Below are positions 51,744 to 59,947 of a DNA stretch of 64,000 nt, in pieces. The stretch's first letter is position 1. Every line of letters begins with the position of its first letter. Position numbers and translations under genes: made by a program. Source of the stretch: Clostridia bacterium (lineage in GTDB: Bacteria; Bacillota; Clostridia; Christensenellales; Borkfalkiaceae); contig JAFTQB010000003.1 of the NCBI GenBank assembly GCA_017462985.1, forward strand, positions 1-64,000. The letters are read 5' to 3'. The notes beneath the pieces were generated by a model. The model saw nothing but the letters and a program-made list of their open reading frames with translations, searched no databases and was not told where the DNA came from.

Positions 51744-53984
51744 ATGAAAGGAATGAAAAAAATCGCAATCGCCGCATTGGCGGCGGGCATTTCGCTTTGT
51801 ACGGGTTTTGGCGCGACGGCTTTAACGGCGAGCGCGGAAACCCTTGCCGATCACGCTGACGGTATTAAAATGAACGTCGGCGCTTCCGTGCGTTATCTCG
51901 ACGCGGCGACGGAAAGCTCGTCCGTCAATCCCGAAGATAACGGCTTACGCTTCGAATTATTGATTTCTACAGATGCGTATACGGCGGCGCAAACGATCGG
52001 CGGCAACGCTACGTTCGGGGTGCTGATCGCGCCTGCGGAATACGAAAAAACCGCGCCGTTAACGCAAGAATACGTTTTTGGCGATAAAAAGGCGTACGAT
52101 TGGGCAACTTGGAGCGAAGAAAAACAACAATACGAATATACCGAAACGGATAATGATAACGACGGCGAGAGCGATTACACGCGTATCATCAACGTTTCGA
52201 CGACGGTTGATTTTACAAATACGAATTTGAAAACGACGACGATAAAAGAAACGGTAGACGGAACGGAAACAGACGTTACGTATTATCATTATTACGGCTC
52301 GATTACGGGGATCAGAGAGGAAAACCTTGCGCGGGAATTTATCGGCGTAGGGTACGTGCAAGCGGGAGACGATACGCAATTTGCCGTTCGTAACGATAAC
52401 GTTCGTTCGATCGCGTACGTGGCGCAAATGGCGATAGCGGATACGGCTTCCGACGCGCCTTCGCCTACGGCGAAAACTTGGCTGGAAACGAACTACGTAA
52501 CCCCCGTTTTAGACGAAGAAACCACTTATACGGTAGAATACCGCGTGGGCACGAACGTTTCGGGCGGCGAAACGGTGATTAAGTCGAAGCCGATCAAAGC
52601 GACGATCGGTTCGAAGATCGAATTGGGAACGCCTACGCTTGACGGTTATAATTGCGTGGCGGCGGAAGATAACGCAACGACGGTGCTTGCCAACGGCAAA
52701 ACTACGGTCGTGGTTGATTGTACATACGCAAACCCGCTCAAAGTAGAATTGCAAAGTGATAGCTCGCAATATTATAACTACGACGGAGGAGTAATGTTCT
52801 ATTTGACGAAAGATACTTCTTCGACGTTTGGTGCTGTTAGCGGTATTTTCTATAATACGACGAGTGAAGAACATACGGTTAGCGTTGGCGGTGGTTACGG
52901 CGATGCAGTGATTGTAGATAAAAACGGGATTGTTGTAGAAGGCCGCGACGGTCAAAACAATAAACTTGTTAATGCGGAAAATCCTACGCGTGCAGGAAGT
53001 ACGACAACCATTGCTACGGGTGCAACGGGGTTTGCTCAAAATATGCAGGTTCCTGCTGGTGGTTTTGCTATCGTGGTGCAACAGTCGAGCAATTATCTTT
53101 CGTATGGCGTAACAACAGAAGATAATATCCGTTCTTTTATGCATAATAAGATCATTTCCAATTATGGAAACTGCGTTCAGATTTCATTGACGGAAAACAC
53201 GGCGTTTACTACCTATCAAAACGCCGCGCCTATCGTATCTACGCCGGAAACGATTTCTTTGAACGTGAAGTATAACGGTACGTTTGATAACCAAACCTTG
53301 CTTGAAAATATTACCGTTACCGATGATAATGGTACTTTTGAAACGTCGGATAATAATGGGGATAAAGTAACGATGGCTGTCAAATCGGCTAATGTTAAAT
53401 GGAATACTGCGGGCACTTATAATTGTACGCTTACAGCTACAGATGAAAATGGTGCAATAACGGAATTTACTCGTTCCGTAGTAGTCAATGATGAAATTAC
53501 CGTTACGATTGGTACAACTGAAATAAAAATGGCATCGGGAGCGCAAGCACAATTTAGCGTAGATCAAAAACATCAAGGCGGGCAATCAGGCTTCCAGTCT
53601 ATTGCGATGAGGTTGCATACGTCTGCTAGTACTTTGAATATTTCTACGACGAGCGATGGCAATACGACGGGATATACTGCGGCAATTGTTATTAACAAGA
53701 ATACAAAATGCGTTGTAAAAAGTTATGGGGCTTTGGGTACAGCGTATACAGAAAAGGGAGAAGAAACAATTGCTAATCATACTTCCTCGTTTTACAATGC
53801 ACTTGTCGATTATCAAACCAATTACGGAGACGGGGATTATTATTTGCTTATTATGCCTAATGGAAATGCTACAGTTGATGCAAATGATACCTCTAGCCCG
53901 CAAAAAACGGTTAGACAATCATTACACGGAATTGCTTCTACGGCAGTAGGTCAAAAAGTTACGATTTCTTATTACGATTTTTAA
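51744..53984 (+). CDS. Large secreted protein with N-terminal 'GLRF' domain
   Basis: A 746-residue exported protein. Signal peptide IAIAALAAGISLCTGFGATA with cleavage near ASA-ET. The mature N-terminus holds NVGASVRYLDAATESSSVNP, then DNGLRFELLIS, FGVLIAPAEYEK, GSITGIREENLAREFIGVGY and SIAYVAQMAIA, the same domain layout as in the 12706 product. Residues ~330-480 share the SVGGGYGDAVIVDKNGIVVE / VEGRDGQNN domain with the 49726 product. Ig-like units follow (AGTYNCTLTATDENGAITEF). No catalytic motif. It follows small peptide B by 15 bases with GGGGGATAG. The 3' third has lower GC and many simple A/T-ending codons, possibly recent divergence. Confidence 0.75.
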   Translation: MKGMKKIAIAALAAGISLCTGFGATALTASAETLADHADGIKMNVGASVRYLDAATESSSVNPEDNGLRFELLISTDAYTAAQTIGGNATFGVLIAPAEYEKTAPLTQEYVFGDKKAYDWATWSEEKQQYEYTETDNDNDGESDYTRIINVSTTVDFTNTNLKTTTIKETVDGTETDVTYYHYYGSITGIREENLAREFIGVGYVQAGDDTQFAVRNDNVRSIAYVAQMAIADTASDAPSPTAKTWLETNYVTPVLDEETTYTVEYRVGTNVSGGETVIKSKPIKATIGSKIELGTPTLDGYNCVAAEDNATTVLANGKTTVVVDCTYANPLKVELQSDSSQYYNYDGGVMFYLTKDTSSTFGAVSGIFYNTTSEEHTVSVGGGYGDAVIVDKNGIVVEGRDGQNNKLVNAENPTRAGSTTTIATGATGFAQNMQVPAGGFAIVVQQSSNYLSYGVTTEDNIRSFMHNKIISNYGNCVQISLTENTAFTTYQNAAPIVSTPETISLNVKYNGTFDNQTLLENITVTDDNGTFETSDNNGDKVTMAVKSANVKWNTAGTYNCTLTATDENGAITEFTRSVVVNDEITVTIGTTEIKMASGAQAQFSVDQKHQGGQSGFQSIAMRLHTSASTLNISTTSDGNTTGYTAAIVINKNTKCVVKSYGALGTAYTEKGEETIANHTSSFYNALVDYQTNYGDGDYYLLIMPNGNATVDANDTSSPQKTVRQSLHGIASTAVGQKVTISYYDF

Positions 53985-54000
53985 AGAAGAATAATTTCCT

Positions 54001-54240
54001 ATTTGTCATTCTGAGGAGCGAAGCGACGAAGAATCTCAAAAAAGGGATCTTTCTCTACGCTCAGAATGACAAATGAGGCTGAAATTGATACGAGATTGCC
54101 ACGGCGGACTATGCCGCCTCGCAATGACGGTAAGGTCATATGCGGGAGCGGCTGAAAACCGCAACGAAAAACGACCGCTTGGGAGCGCAGGCTCTGCGCG
54201 CGCGGCAATCCCGTGGGAAAGCCTTGCAATCACAATAACG
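54001..54240. repeat. Composite dispersed repeat with three hairpins
   Basis: ATTTGTCATTCTGAG (54001-54015) pairs with CTCAGAATGACAAAT (54060-54074). Then ATTGCC...GGCGG/CCGCC...GCAATGAC forms a second hairpin (54094-54128), and a third GCAATCCCGTGG...GCAATCAC unit follows near 54205-54234. Fills the gap between 53984 and 54271; no gene or promoter is seen there. The motif recurs at 476-540. Confidence 0.7.
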
Positions 54241-54270
54241 AAACAATCAAAAAAATAAAGAGGTGGAAGA

Positions 54271-55758
54271 ATGAAGAAGAAAATTTTGACGGCTTTGGCG
54301 GCGCTTATGCTCTTAACGCCGATGACCGTCAATCAAGTGGCTTCCGCGGCAACGATCGCTGATTTCGGAACACCCGATTCACAGGCGACGGCGGCATACG
54401 GTACTTATAAATATTATAATTATACGGAAAACGGCAACGGTCAAAAGCTTTTCTACACCGAATTCAAGCCCACGGCGGATAGCGATTACGAATTCGTCGT
54501 GCACGACGTGAGAAACAGTAGCGGCGGCGTAACGCTTTCGACTGTTTCCGCGATTGCGGCGGACTTCGAAGCGGACACGGGCAGACAGGTGCTTTTTGCC
54601 ACCAACGGCGACTTTTTCGACGGAACGGGTTATTCGATCGACAGCTTGGTGCAAAAAGGCGAAGTTATCAAAGTCGGTCAGTTTGCGAATAAGAACGCAT
54701 TCGGTTTTGATAATAACGGCAACGCCGTGGTGGGCAGACTGACGGAAACGAAGGACGTTTTAGAATTTTCCTGCGAGGGAAAATCCTATCGTCTGGATAT
54801 TGCGGGTTTAAACGTAAAGCCCACGGGCGACGAAATTTCCATTTATACTACGGCGCAAAATCTGGCGGTGAACGGCTGTATTAAATACAAAGCCTCGCTC
54901 AAAGATGAGAATTCCACTTTAACGACGGTGCGACCCTTGGAGCTTATCTGTAAAGCTTCGGTGAAAGCGGATAAACTGCTCACGCTCTCTTCGGGGCAGA
55001 TCGCGATCGTTGCGGAAGAGGGAAGCAAAGCGCAGGAATTGCTTTCCAAAGCCCTTAAATACGGCGTGGAATTCCGCGTGATCAACGCGCCCGACGGCAA
55101 TTTTGCGGGAATGGATTACGTGGTAGGCGGCTGGGAAATTCTCGTCAACAACGGCGTGATCCCTACGCTTTCCTCGCATACGGACGCGAGCGACGCAAAC
55201 GGCGGCGGCGTGAACCGCGCGAGAACGATGATCGGGATCAAGCCCGACGGAACGATGTTCCTTGCTGTGATCGACGAAAGAAATTCGAGTACGGGCTGTA
55301 CGGTAAAAGAGGAAGCCGATCTTGCGTTGGCGCTCGGCGCGAAATACGCGTTGGAGCTTGACGGCGGCGGTTCTTCTACCTTCCTGCGTTCGCAGGACGG
55401 AAGCGATTTGATTTTGTGCAATTCGCCCTCCGACGGTTCGCAACGGCGCGTTTCCAATGCCGTGTTGATCGTGGAAAAGGACAAGAACGCACCCGATTAT
55501 CTCGGCCTTGACGATTATACCGCCGACGCGGACGAACCTGTTACGGACGGCGACGGTAGCGGTGAAAACGGCGGCAACCAAAGTGGCGAAAACGGTGAAA
55601 ACAACGGCAACCAATCGAGCGGCGGTTCGACGGGCTCGGTTTTGGCGGGTTGCGGCGGTACGCTCGGCGGCGTTAGCGTGATCGCGGGCGCGGCGGCGAT
55701 CGCGGCGATAACTTTGATAAAAAAACACAGAGGTGATAATGATGAAGAAAGCAACTAA
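54271..55758 (+). CDS. Exported phosphodiester glycosidase (NAGPA family) with GCGG tail
   Basis: A 495-residue exported protein of the phosphodiester glycosidase family (PF09992), related to the enzyme that removes GlcNAc from GlcNAc-phosphate diesters. Signal peptide: MLLTPMTVNQVASAATIADF. Family motifs: FATNGDFFDGTGYSIDSLVQ, then RARTMIGIKPDGTMFLAVID and LELDGGGSSTFL. A Gly/Asn linker leads to LAGCGGTLGGVSVIAG and a basic end, the same tail as on the 46524 product. It is next to the LplA-type importer and may release sugar phosphates at the surface. Overlaps the next gene's start by 17 bases. Confidence 0.85.
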   Translation: MKKKILTALAALMLLTPMTVNQVASAATIADFGTPDSQATAAYGTYKYYNYTENGNGQKLFYTEFKPTADSDYEFVVHDVRNSSGGVTLSTVSAIAADFEADTGRQVLFATNGDFFDGTGYSIDSLVQKGEVIKVGQFANKNAFGFDNNGNAVVGRLTETKDVLEFSCEGKSYRLDIAGLNVKPTGDEISIYTTAQNLAVNGCIKYKASLKDENSTLTTVRPLELICKASVKADKLLTLSSGQIAIVAEEGSKAQELLSKALKYGVEFRVINAPDGNFAGMDYVVGGWEILVNNGVIPTLSSHTDASDANGGGVNRARTMIGIKPDGTMFLAVIDERNSSTGCTVKEEADLALALGAKYALELDGGGSSTFLRSQDGSDLILCNSPSDGSQRRVSNAVLIVEKDKNAPDYLGLDDYTADADEPVTDGDGSGENGGNQSGENGENNGNQSSGGSTGSVLAGCGGTLGGVSVIAGAAAIAAITLIKKHRGDNDEESN

Positions 55759-57292
55759 ATTTTTCAGCGGCGCGCTTGCCGCACTCATGGCGTTTTCGGC
55801 ATTGACGGCTTGCGATTTCGGCGGGGGCGATTCGGAAGTTAACATGGATATCGATTTAAATCAAAAGATCGATCTGAACGTTTTGATGCCCAGCTCGGGG
55901 CGGGATATCAGCGCGGTCAATGCAGACCCTAACGCGCTCAGGATCGAGGAATTGACGGGCTACGACGTGCAATATTATCAGCTTCCCGGAAGCGACGCGA
56001 GCACTTCGCTCAGAAACGATTTGACGGCGCGCGCGCCTTATCATGCGATGAAATTGACTTCCGCGCAATTTGCCGATCAGATTGCGGAAGAAATGCTGTT
56101 GCCCTTGGACGAGGTACTTGATAAATTTGGACCTGAAATCAAAAGAGTGATCAGCGACGGTTCTTGGGACGTGGTAACGGTAGACGGAAAAATTTACGGG
56201 ATCCCCGAAAAGGCTTCTTCGGATAATATCGAAAACCCCATTATCTTCAATAAATTTATTTTGAACGAATTGAACTTATCCGTTCCCATGACGAAAGAGG
56301 AACTTAAGACGGTGCTGCAAACGATCAAAACGCAAAAGGGGATCACGCCGTTAACGTTTGATAAAAACCAAACGCTGATCTATCCGATTTCGGCGGCGTT
56401 CGGCATTTACAGCGAATGGCAGGAATACACGATTGACGGACAAACGGAAGTCCGCTTCTATATGGACGCGCCCGGTTATACCGATTACGTAGACTATATG
56501 CACGATTTGTTCTCGTCAGGCTTAATTAAGCAAGACGTACAGGATAAAGACGCCTCTAAGGCGTTGCAGGAATTCGGTTCGGGTCAAGCCGCCGCATTGG
56601 CGACCTCGCTTTGGTCTGTCGGCTCGGTCGTAAACATTATGGAAGAAAACGCATTGATCAGCGAGCAGGACACTTTGGCTCCCGACGGCGTGCCTAACGC
56701 TCTTTCCTATCTTCGTTCGTTAGAAAACGCCGACGGTGAAGAAAAGGTGTACCGTACGAGCGGCTATACCTATATTATGGCGATTCCGTTCTACATGGCG
56801 GAAAACGCGGGCTACGTGATCGATTGGATCAATTCCAAATTGACGGATACCGACGAGGCGCATAATTTCCGCGAGAGCGTGATCGGGGAAGAAGGCGTGC
56901 ATTGGACGTATACCGCACGCGACGGTTATCAGCCCTTGATGGAAAATTTTGACGAGATGAATACCGCGGACTATTATTTGACGGGCAGCAACGAAGAGGT
57001 GTATACCGAATATTGGAAGGCGCGTATCCGTAAAACGCCCGAAATGTACCGCGCTTGGGACGAATTGATGACGGATGCGGACGAAGTGGGCGTATATAAC
57101 GTAGCAGACGCGTTGCCTCCCATCACCGAATATTCGAAAAACCGTTCGTATATCGAGCAATACGCGCAAAGACAATTCTATTTGATGATGAGAGACGGCA
57201 CTGGCTCGTTCTCGGAGCTGTTGGCGCATTTCAAGGCGAACGGCGGTACGACGGCGACCAACGCGATCAATAATTGGTATTTAAACAAATAA
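55742..57292 (+). CDS. LplA-type ABC importer solute-binding lipoprotein
   Basis: A 516-residue family-1 binding protein for large oligosaccharide importers. Lipobox LTAC (MAFSALTACDFGG). Mature part: DLNVLMPSSGRDISAVNADP and DNLTARAPYH-like region, plus GKIYGIPEKASSDN near 155. AGAGGTGAT ahead of the ATGs favours 55742 (55739 is possible). Starts inside the 3' end of the phosphodiester glycosidase gene. Substrate unknown. Confidence 0.86.
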   Translation: MKKATKFFSGALAALMAFSALTACDFGGGDSEVNMDIDLNQKIDLNVLMPSSGRDISAVNADPNALRIEELTGYDVQYYQLPGSDASTSLRNDLTARAPYHAMKLTSAQFADQIAEEMLLPLDEVLDKFGPEIKRVISDGSWDVVTVDGKIYGIPEKASSDNIENPIIFNKFILNELNLSVPMTKEELKTVLQTIKTQKGITPLTFDKNQTLIYPISAAFGIYSEWQEYTIDGQTEVRFYMDAPGYTDYVDYMHDLFSSGLIKQDVQDKDASKALQEFGSGQAAALATSLWSVGSVVNIMEENALISEQDTLAPDGVPNALSYLRSLENADGEEKVYRTSGYTYIMAIPFYMAENAGYVIDWINSKLTDTDEAHNFRESVIGEEGVHWTYTARDGYQPLMENFDEMNTADYYLTGSNEEVYTEYWKARIRKTPEMYRAWDELMTDADEVGVYNVADALPPITEYSKNRSYIEQYAQRQFYLMMRDGTGSFSELLAHFKANGGTTATNAINNWYLNK

Positions 57293-57309
57293 GCTTTTGG
57301 GGGCGGAAA

Positions 57310-58224
57310 ATGAAAAAACACGAAAAAGTTCTTTTCCAACGATATAAATCGCTGTATCTCTTTCTGATCCCCGCCGTGGTATTGGCGTTGGTCTTTTCCT
57401 ATCTGCCGATGGTCGGTTTGCTGATGGGCTTTAAGGGGGAAATGCTGATCGGTCGTTACGGACCGATCGAGGCGTTCCTCAGAGCGGATTGGACGTTCGA
57501 GCACTTCATTAAGATCTTTTCCGATCCCACGATCGGAAAATACATTCTCAATACGCTGTATATTAGTATTTTGAAGATCGTGATCCTGTTCCCGTTGCCC
57601 GTCTTTTTGGCGGTGTTGATCGCCGACGTAAGAAACAAAGGCTTTTCCACCTTCGTGCAAAGCATGGTGTTCTTGCCGCACTTTTTATCGTGGGTAGTTA
57701 TCACGGGTATTTTCAAGGATCTGCTCGCCGTCGACGGACCGATTAACTCTTTGTTCGGGATCGACGTATATTGGTTTGGCGAGCCTGCGATCTTCCCTTG
57801 GTTGGTCGTTGCGCTCAACGGCTGGAAAGAGATCGGGTATAGCTCGATCGTTTACGTGGCGGCGATTCTTTCTATCGACGTAAGCCTTTACGAGGCGGCG
57901 AGAATGGACGGCGCTTCGAAAACGCGCCAAGCGTTCAGCATCACCATTCCCATGATCGCGTCCACGATCATCACCATGCTCATCATTCGTTTGGGTTATT
58001 TGATGGAAGCGGGCTTTGAACAGGTATATACGATGATCACGCCGTACACCTACGATTCGGGGCAGATCATCGGTACTTACGTTTATGAAATCAGTTTGGG
58101 CGAAATGGGCGGTCAGTACGGGCTGTCCACGGCAGTGGGGCTGTTTAACGGGATCATTTCCTTGATCATGATCGTTTCGGCAAACTATATTTCGAAGAAA
58201 GTGGCGCAGGAGGGTATTTGGTAA
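57310..58224 (+). CDS. LplB-type ABC importer permease
   Basis: A 304-residue permease with six predicted helices. The EAA loop reads YEAARMDGASKTRQAFSITI at about residues 196-215. N-terminal MKKHEKVLFQRYKSLYLFLI and ILSIDVSLYEAARMDGA fit LplB/YtcP-type systems for complex polysaccharide. The ATG at 57310 follows GGGGGCGGA; the open frame begins earlier at 57274 in the previous gene's tail. The next gene overlaps by one base. Confidence 0.9.
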   Translation: MKKHEKVLFQRYKSLYLFLIPAVVLALVFSYLPMVGLLMGFKGEMLIGRYGPIEAFLRADWTFEHFIKIFSDPTIGKYILNTLYISILKIVILFPLPVFLAVLIADVRNKGFSTFVQSMVFLPHFLSWVVITGIFKDLLAVDGPINSLFGIDVYWFGEPAIFPWLVVALNGWKEIGYSSIVYVAAILSIDVSLYEAARMDGASKTRQAFSITIPMIASTIITMLIIRLGYLMEAGFEQVYTMITPYTYDSGQIIGTYVYEISLGEMGGQYGLSTAVGLFNGIISLIMIVSANYISKKVAQEGIW

Positions 58225-59090
58225 TGAGAAATCCTTTCAAAAAATCCATCGAAAACGAATCTCCTGCTTGGAATATTTCCGTTTATACCATTTTAACGAT
58301 CGTTGCGCTCGTCAGCCTGTTTCCGATCTTGAACGTTGTATCGAAATCCTTTTCGACGGTCGGAAAAGAGGTCGTGTTTCTGCCGCAAGGGATCACTTGG
58401 TTTAATTGGGGCTACGTTCTTGCCGAGAGCGCTTTTTATCGCGCATTCGGCGTATCGGTGCTCGTAACCCTGTTCGGTACGCTTCTTTCCGTCGGCTTTA
58501 TGTTTATGGCTGCGTACCCTTTGAGCAAAAAAGACTTGCCGTTCAGAAAGGGCTTTATGATGTTCTTTATGGTCGTGATGCTCTTTAGCGGCGGTATCGT
58601 CCCCAATTTCGTCGTAATGACAATGCTAGGGTTAACGAATACGCCGTTCGCGCTCGTCATTCCTTCCCTGGTACAGGTTTATAATATGATCCTTCTGAAA
58701 AATAATTTGGAAGGCGTGCCTGCGGAAATCGAAGAATCGGCGCGTATCGACGGCGCGGGGAATATGGTGATCTTGGTGCAAATTTTGTTGCCTATCTGTA
58801 TTCCGTCTATCGCTTCCGTCGCTCTCTTTACGGCGGTTACCTATTGGAATAACTATTTCAATGCGTTGCTCTATATCAGCCCTATGGCGGAAGAACTGTA
58901 TCCTTTGGCAATGTACATTTTGAACCGTATCAAGACGGCTGCAGACGTGGACGATATGACCGTTCTCAATCAAAAGACTTATATCGACGCGGCGATGATC
59001 GTAATCAGCATGCTTCCCATCGTCTGCGCATATCCGTTCGTGTTGAAGTTCTTCGTGGGCGGCTTGACGGTAGGCAGCGTAAAGGGTTAA
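58224..59090 (+). CDS. YtcP/LplC-type ABC importer permease
   Basis: A 288-residue permease with six predicted helices and the EAA region PAEIEESARIDGAGNMVILV at about residues 171-190. The C-terminus ends PFVLKFFVGGLTVGSVKG, a usual LplC end. Its ATG overlaps the upstream stop (TAATG) after GGAGGG. No ATPase gene follows, as is normal for such importers. Confidence 0.9.
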   Translation: MRNPFKKSIENESPAWNISVYTILTIVALVSLFPILNVVSKSFSTVGKEVVFLPQGITWFNWGYVLAESAFYRAFGVSVLVTLFGTLLSVGFMFMAAYPLSKKDLPFRKGFMMFFMVVMLFSGGIVPNFVVMTMLGLTNTPFALVIPSLVQVYNMILLKNNLEGVPAEIEESARIDGAGNMVILVQILLPICIPSIASVALFTAVTYWNNYFNALLYISPMAEELYPLAMYILNRIKTAADVDDMTVLNQKTYIDAAMIVISMLPIVCAYPFVLKFFVGGLTVGSVKG

Positions 59091-59095
59091 GATTT

Positions 59096-59947
59096 ATGAA
59101 AGTGTGTGTGGATTTGGGCGCAACGAATATCAAGAGCGGGCTTGTAAAGGGCGAGACGCTTTTGAAGGTTGCTTCGACGCCCACCGATACCTCGCACGGT
59201 TTACAGGGGATCGTCGCGTCTTTGAAAGGCGCGATCGATCCTTTTATGAGCGAAGAGGTTCGTGCGGTGTGTGTGTCCTCGGCGGGAAAGATCGACGAAA
59301 AAACGGGCAAAGTGATCTTTGCTACGGAAAATTTGCCCGAATATACGGGCTTCGATATTTGCGGCTTTATCAAGCAGACCTACGGTTTGCCGTCCGTTGC
59401 GATCAACGACGGGCTTGCCGCGCTTCTTGGCGAGATCGCGATCACGGAAGAATATAAGACCAAGCGTATGGTGATGCTCACCTTCGGCTCGGGCGTGGGC
59501 GGCGCGTATGCCGTGAACGGCGAGATTAAAGCGGACGAAAGCAACGATCACGCGCATTTCGGGCATTATATCATCGAAGAAAACGGGCTTGCTTGCAATT
59601 GCGGCAAGCGCGGCTGTGCGGAACAATATCTTTCGGGCAGAGCGATCAACCGTTTCGCCGCGGAAGCGGGCATTGAAAAAGATCGAATTTTTGCGTATGT
59701 GGCGGCGGGCGACGAACGCGCGCAAGCGATCTTTTTGCGGCTGAAAGGCTATCTTGTAAAAACACTTGCAAAGATCCAAGAGACGAGTCCGTTTGATATT
59801 TGCTTGCTCGGAGGCGGCGTTGTGGACGGCATGGGCGATACCCTTGAAGAATTTGCGGCGGGTCTTGGCTATGACGTGCGGCGGGCAAAGGCGGGAAACG
59901 CCGCGGGAATGCTCGGCGCGAACTATTTTGGACGGAGTTTATTATGA
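59096..59947 (+). CDS. ROK-family sugar kinase
   Basis: A 283-residue ROK protein, N-terminal ATP motif DLGATNIKSGLVKG. The metal-binding Cys cluster CNCGKRGC follows GLA near residue 163. LTFGSGVGGAYAVNGEIKAD is the hinge and phosphate region. No DNA-binding domain, so it is a kinase rather than a repressor. Likely phosphorylates the sugar released by this locus (ManNAc, GlcNAc, glucose or mannose). The next gene overlaps its stop (ATGA). Confidence 0.88.
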   Translation: MKVCVDLGATNIKSGLVKGETLLKVASTPTDTSHGLQGIVASLKGAIDPFMSEEVRAVCVSSAGKIDEKTGKVIFATENLPEYTGFDICGFIKQTYGLPSVAINDGLAALLGEIAITEEYKTKRMVMLTFGSGVGGAYAVNGEIKADESNDHAHFGHYIIEENGLACNCGKRGCAEQYLSGRAINRFAAEAGIEKDRIFAYVAAGDERAQAIFLRLKGYLVKTLAKIQETSPFDICLLGGGVVDGMGDTLEEFAAGLGYDVRRAKAGNAAGMLGANYFGRSLL

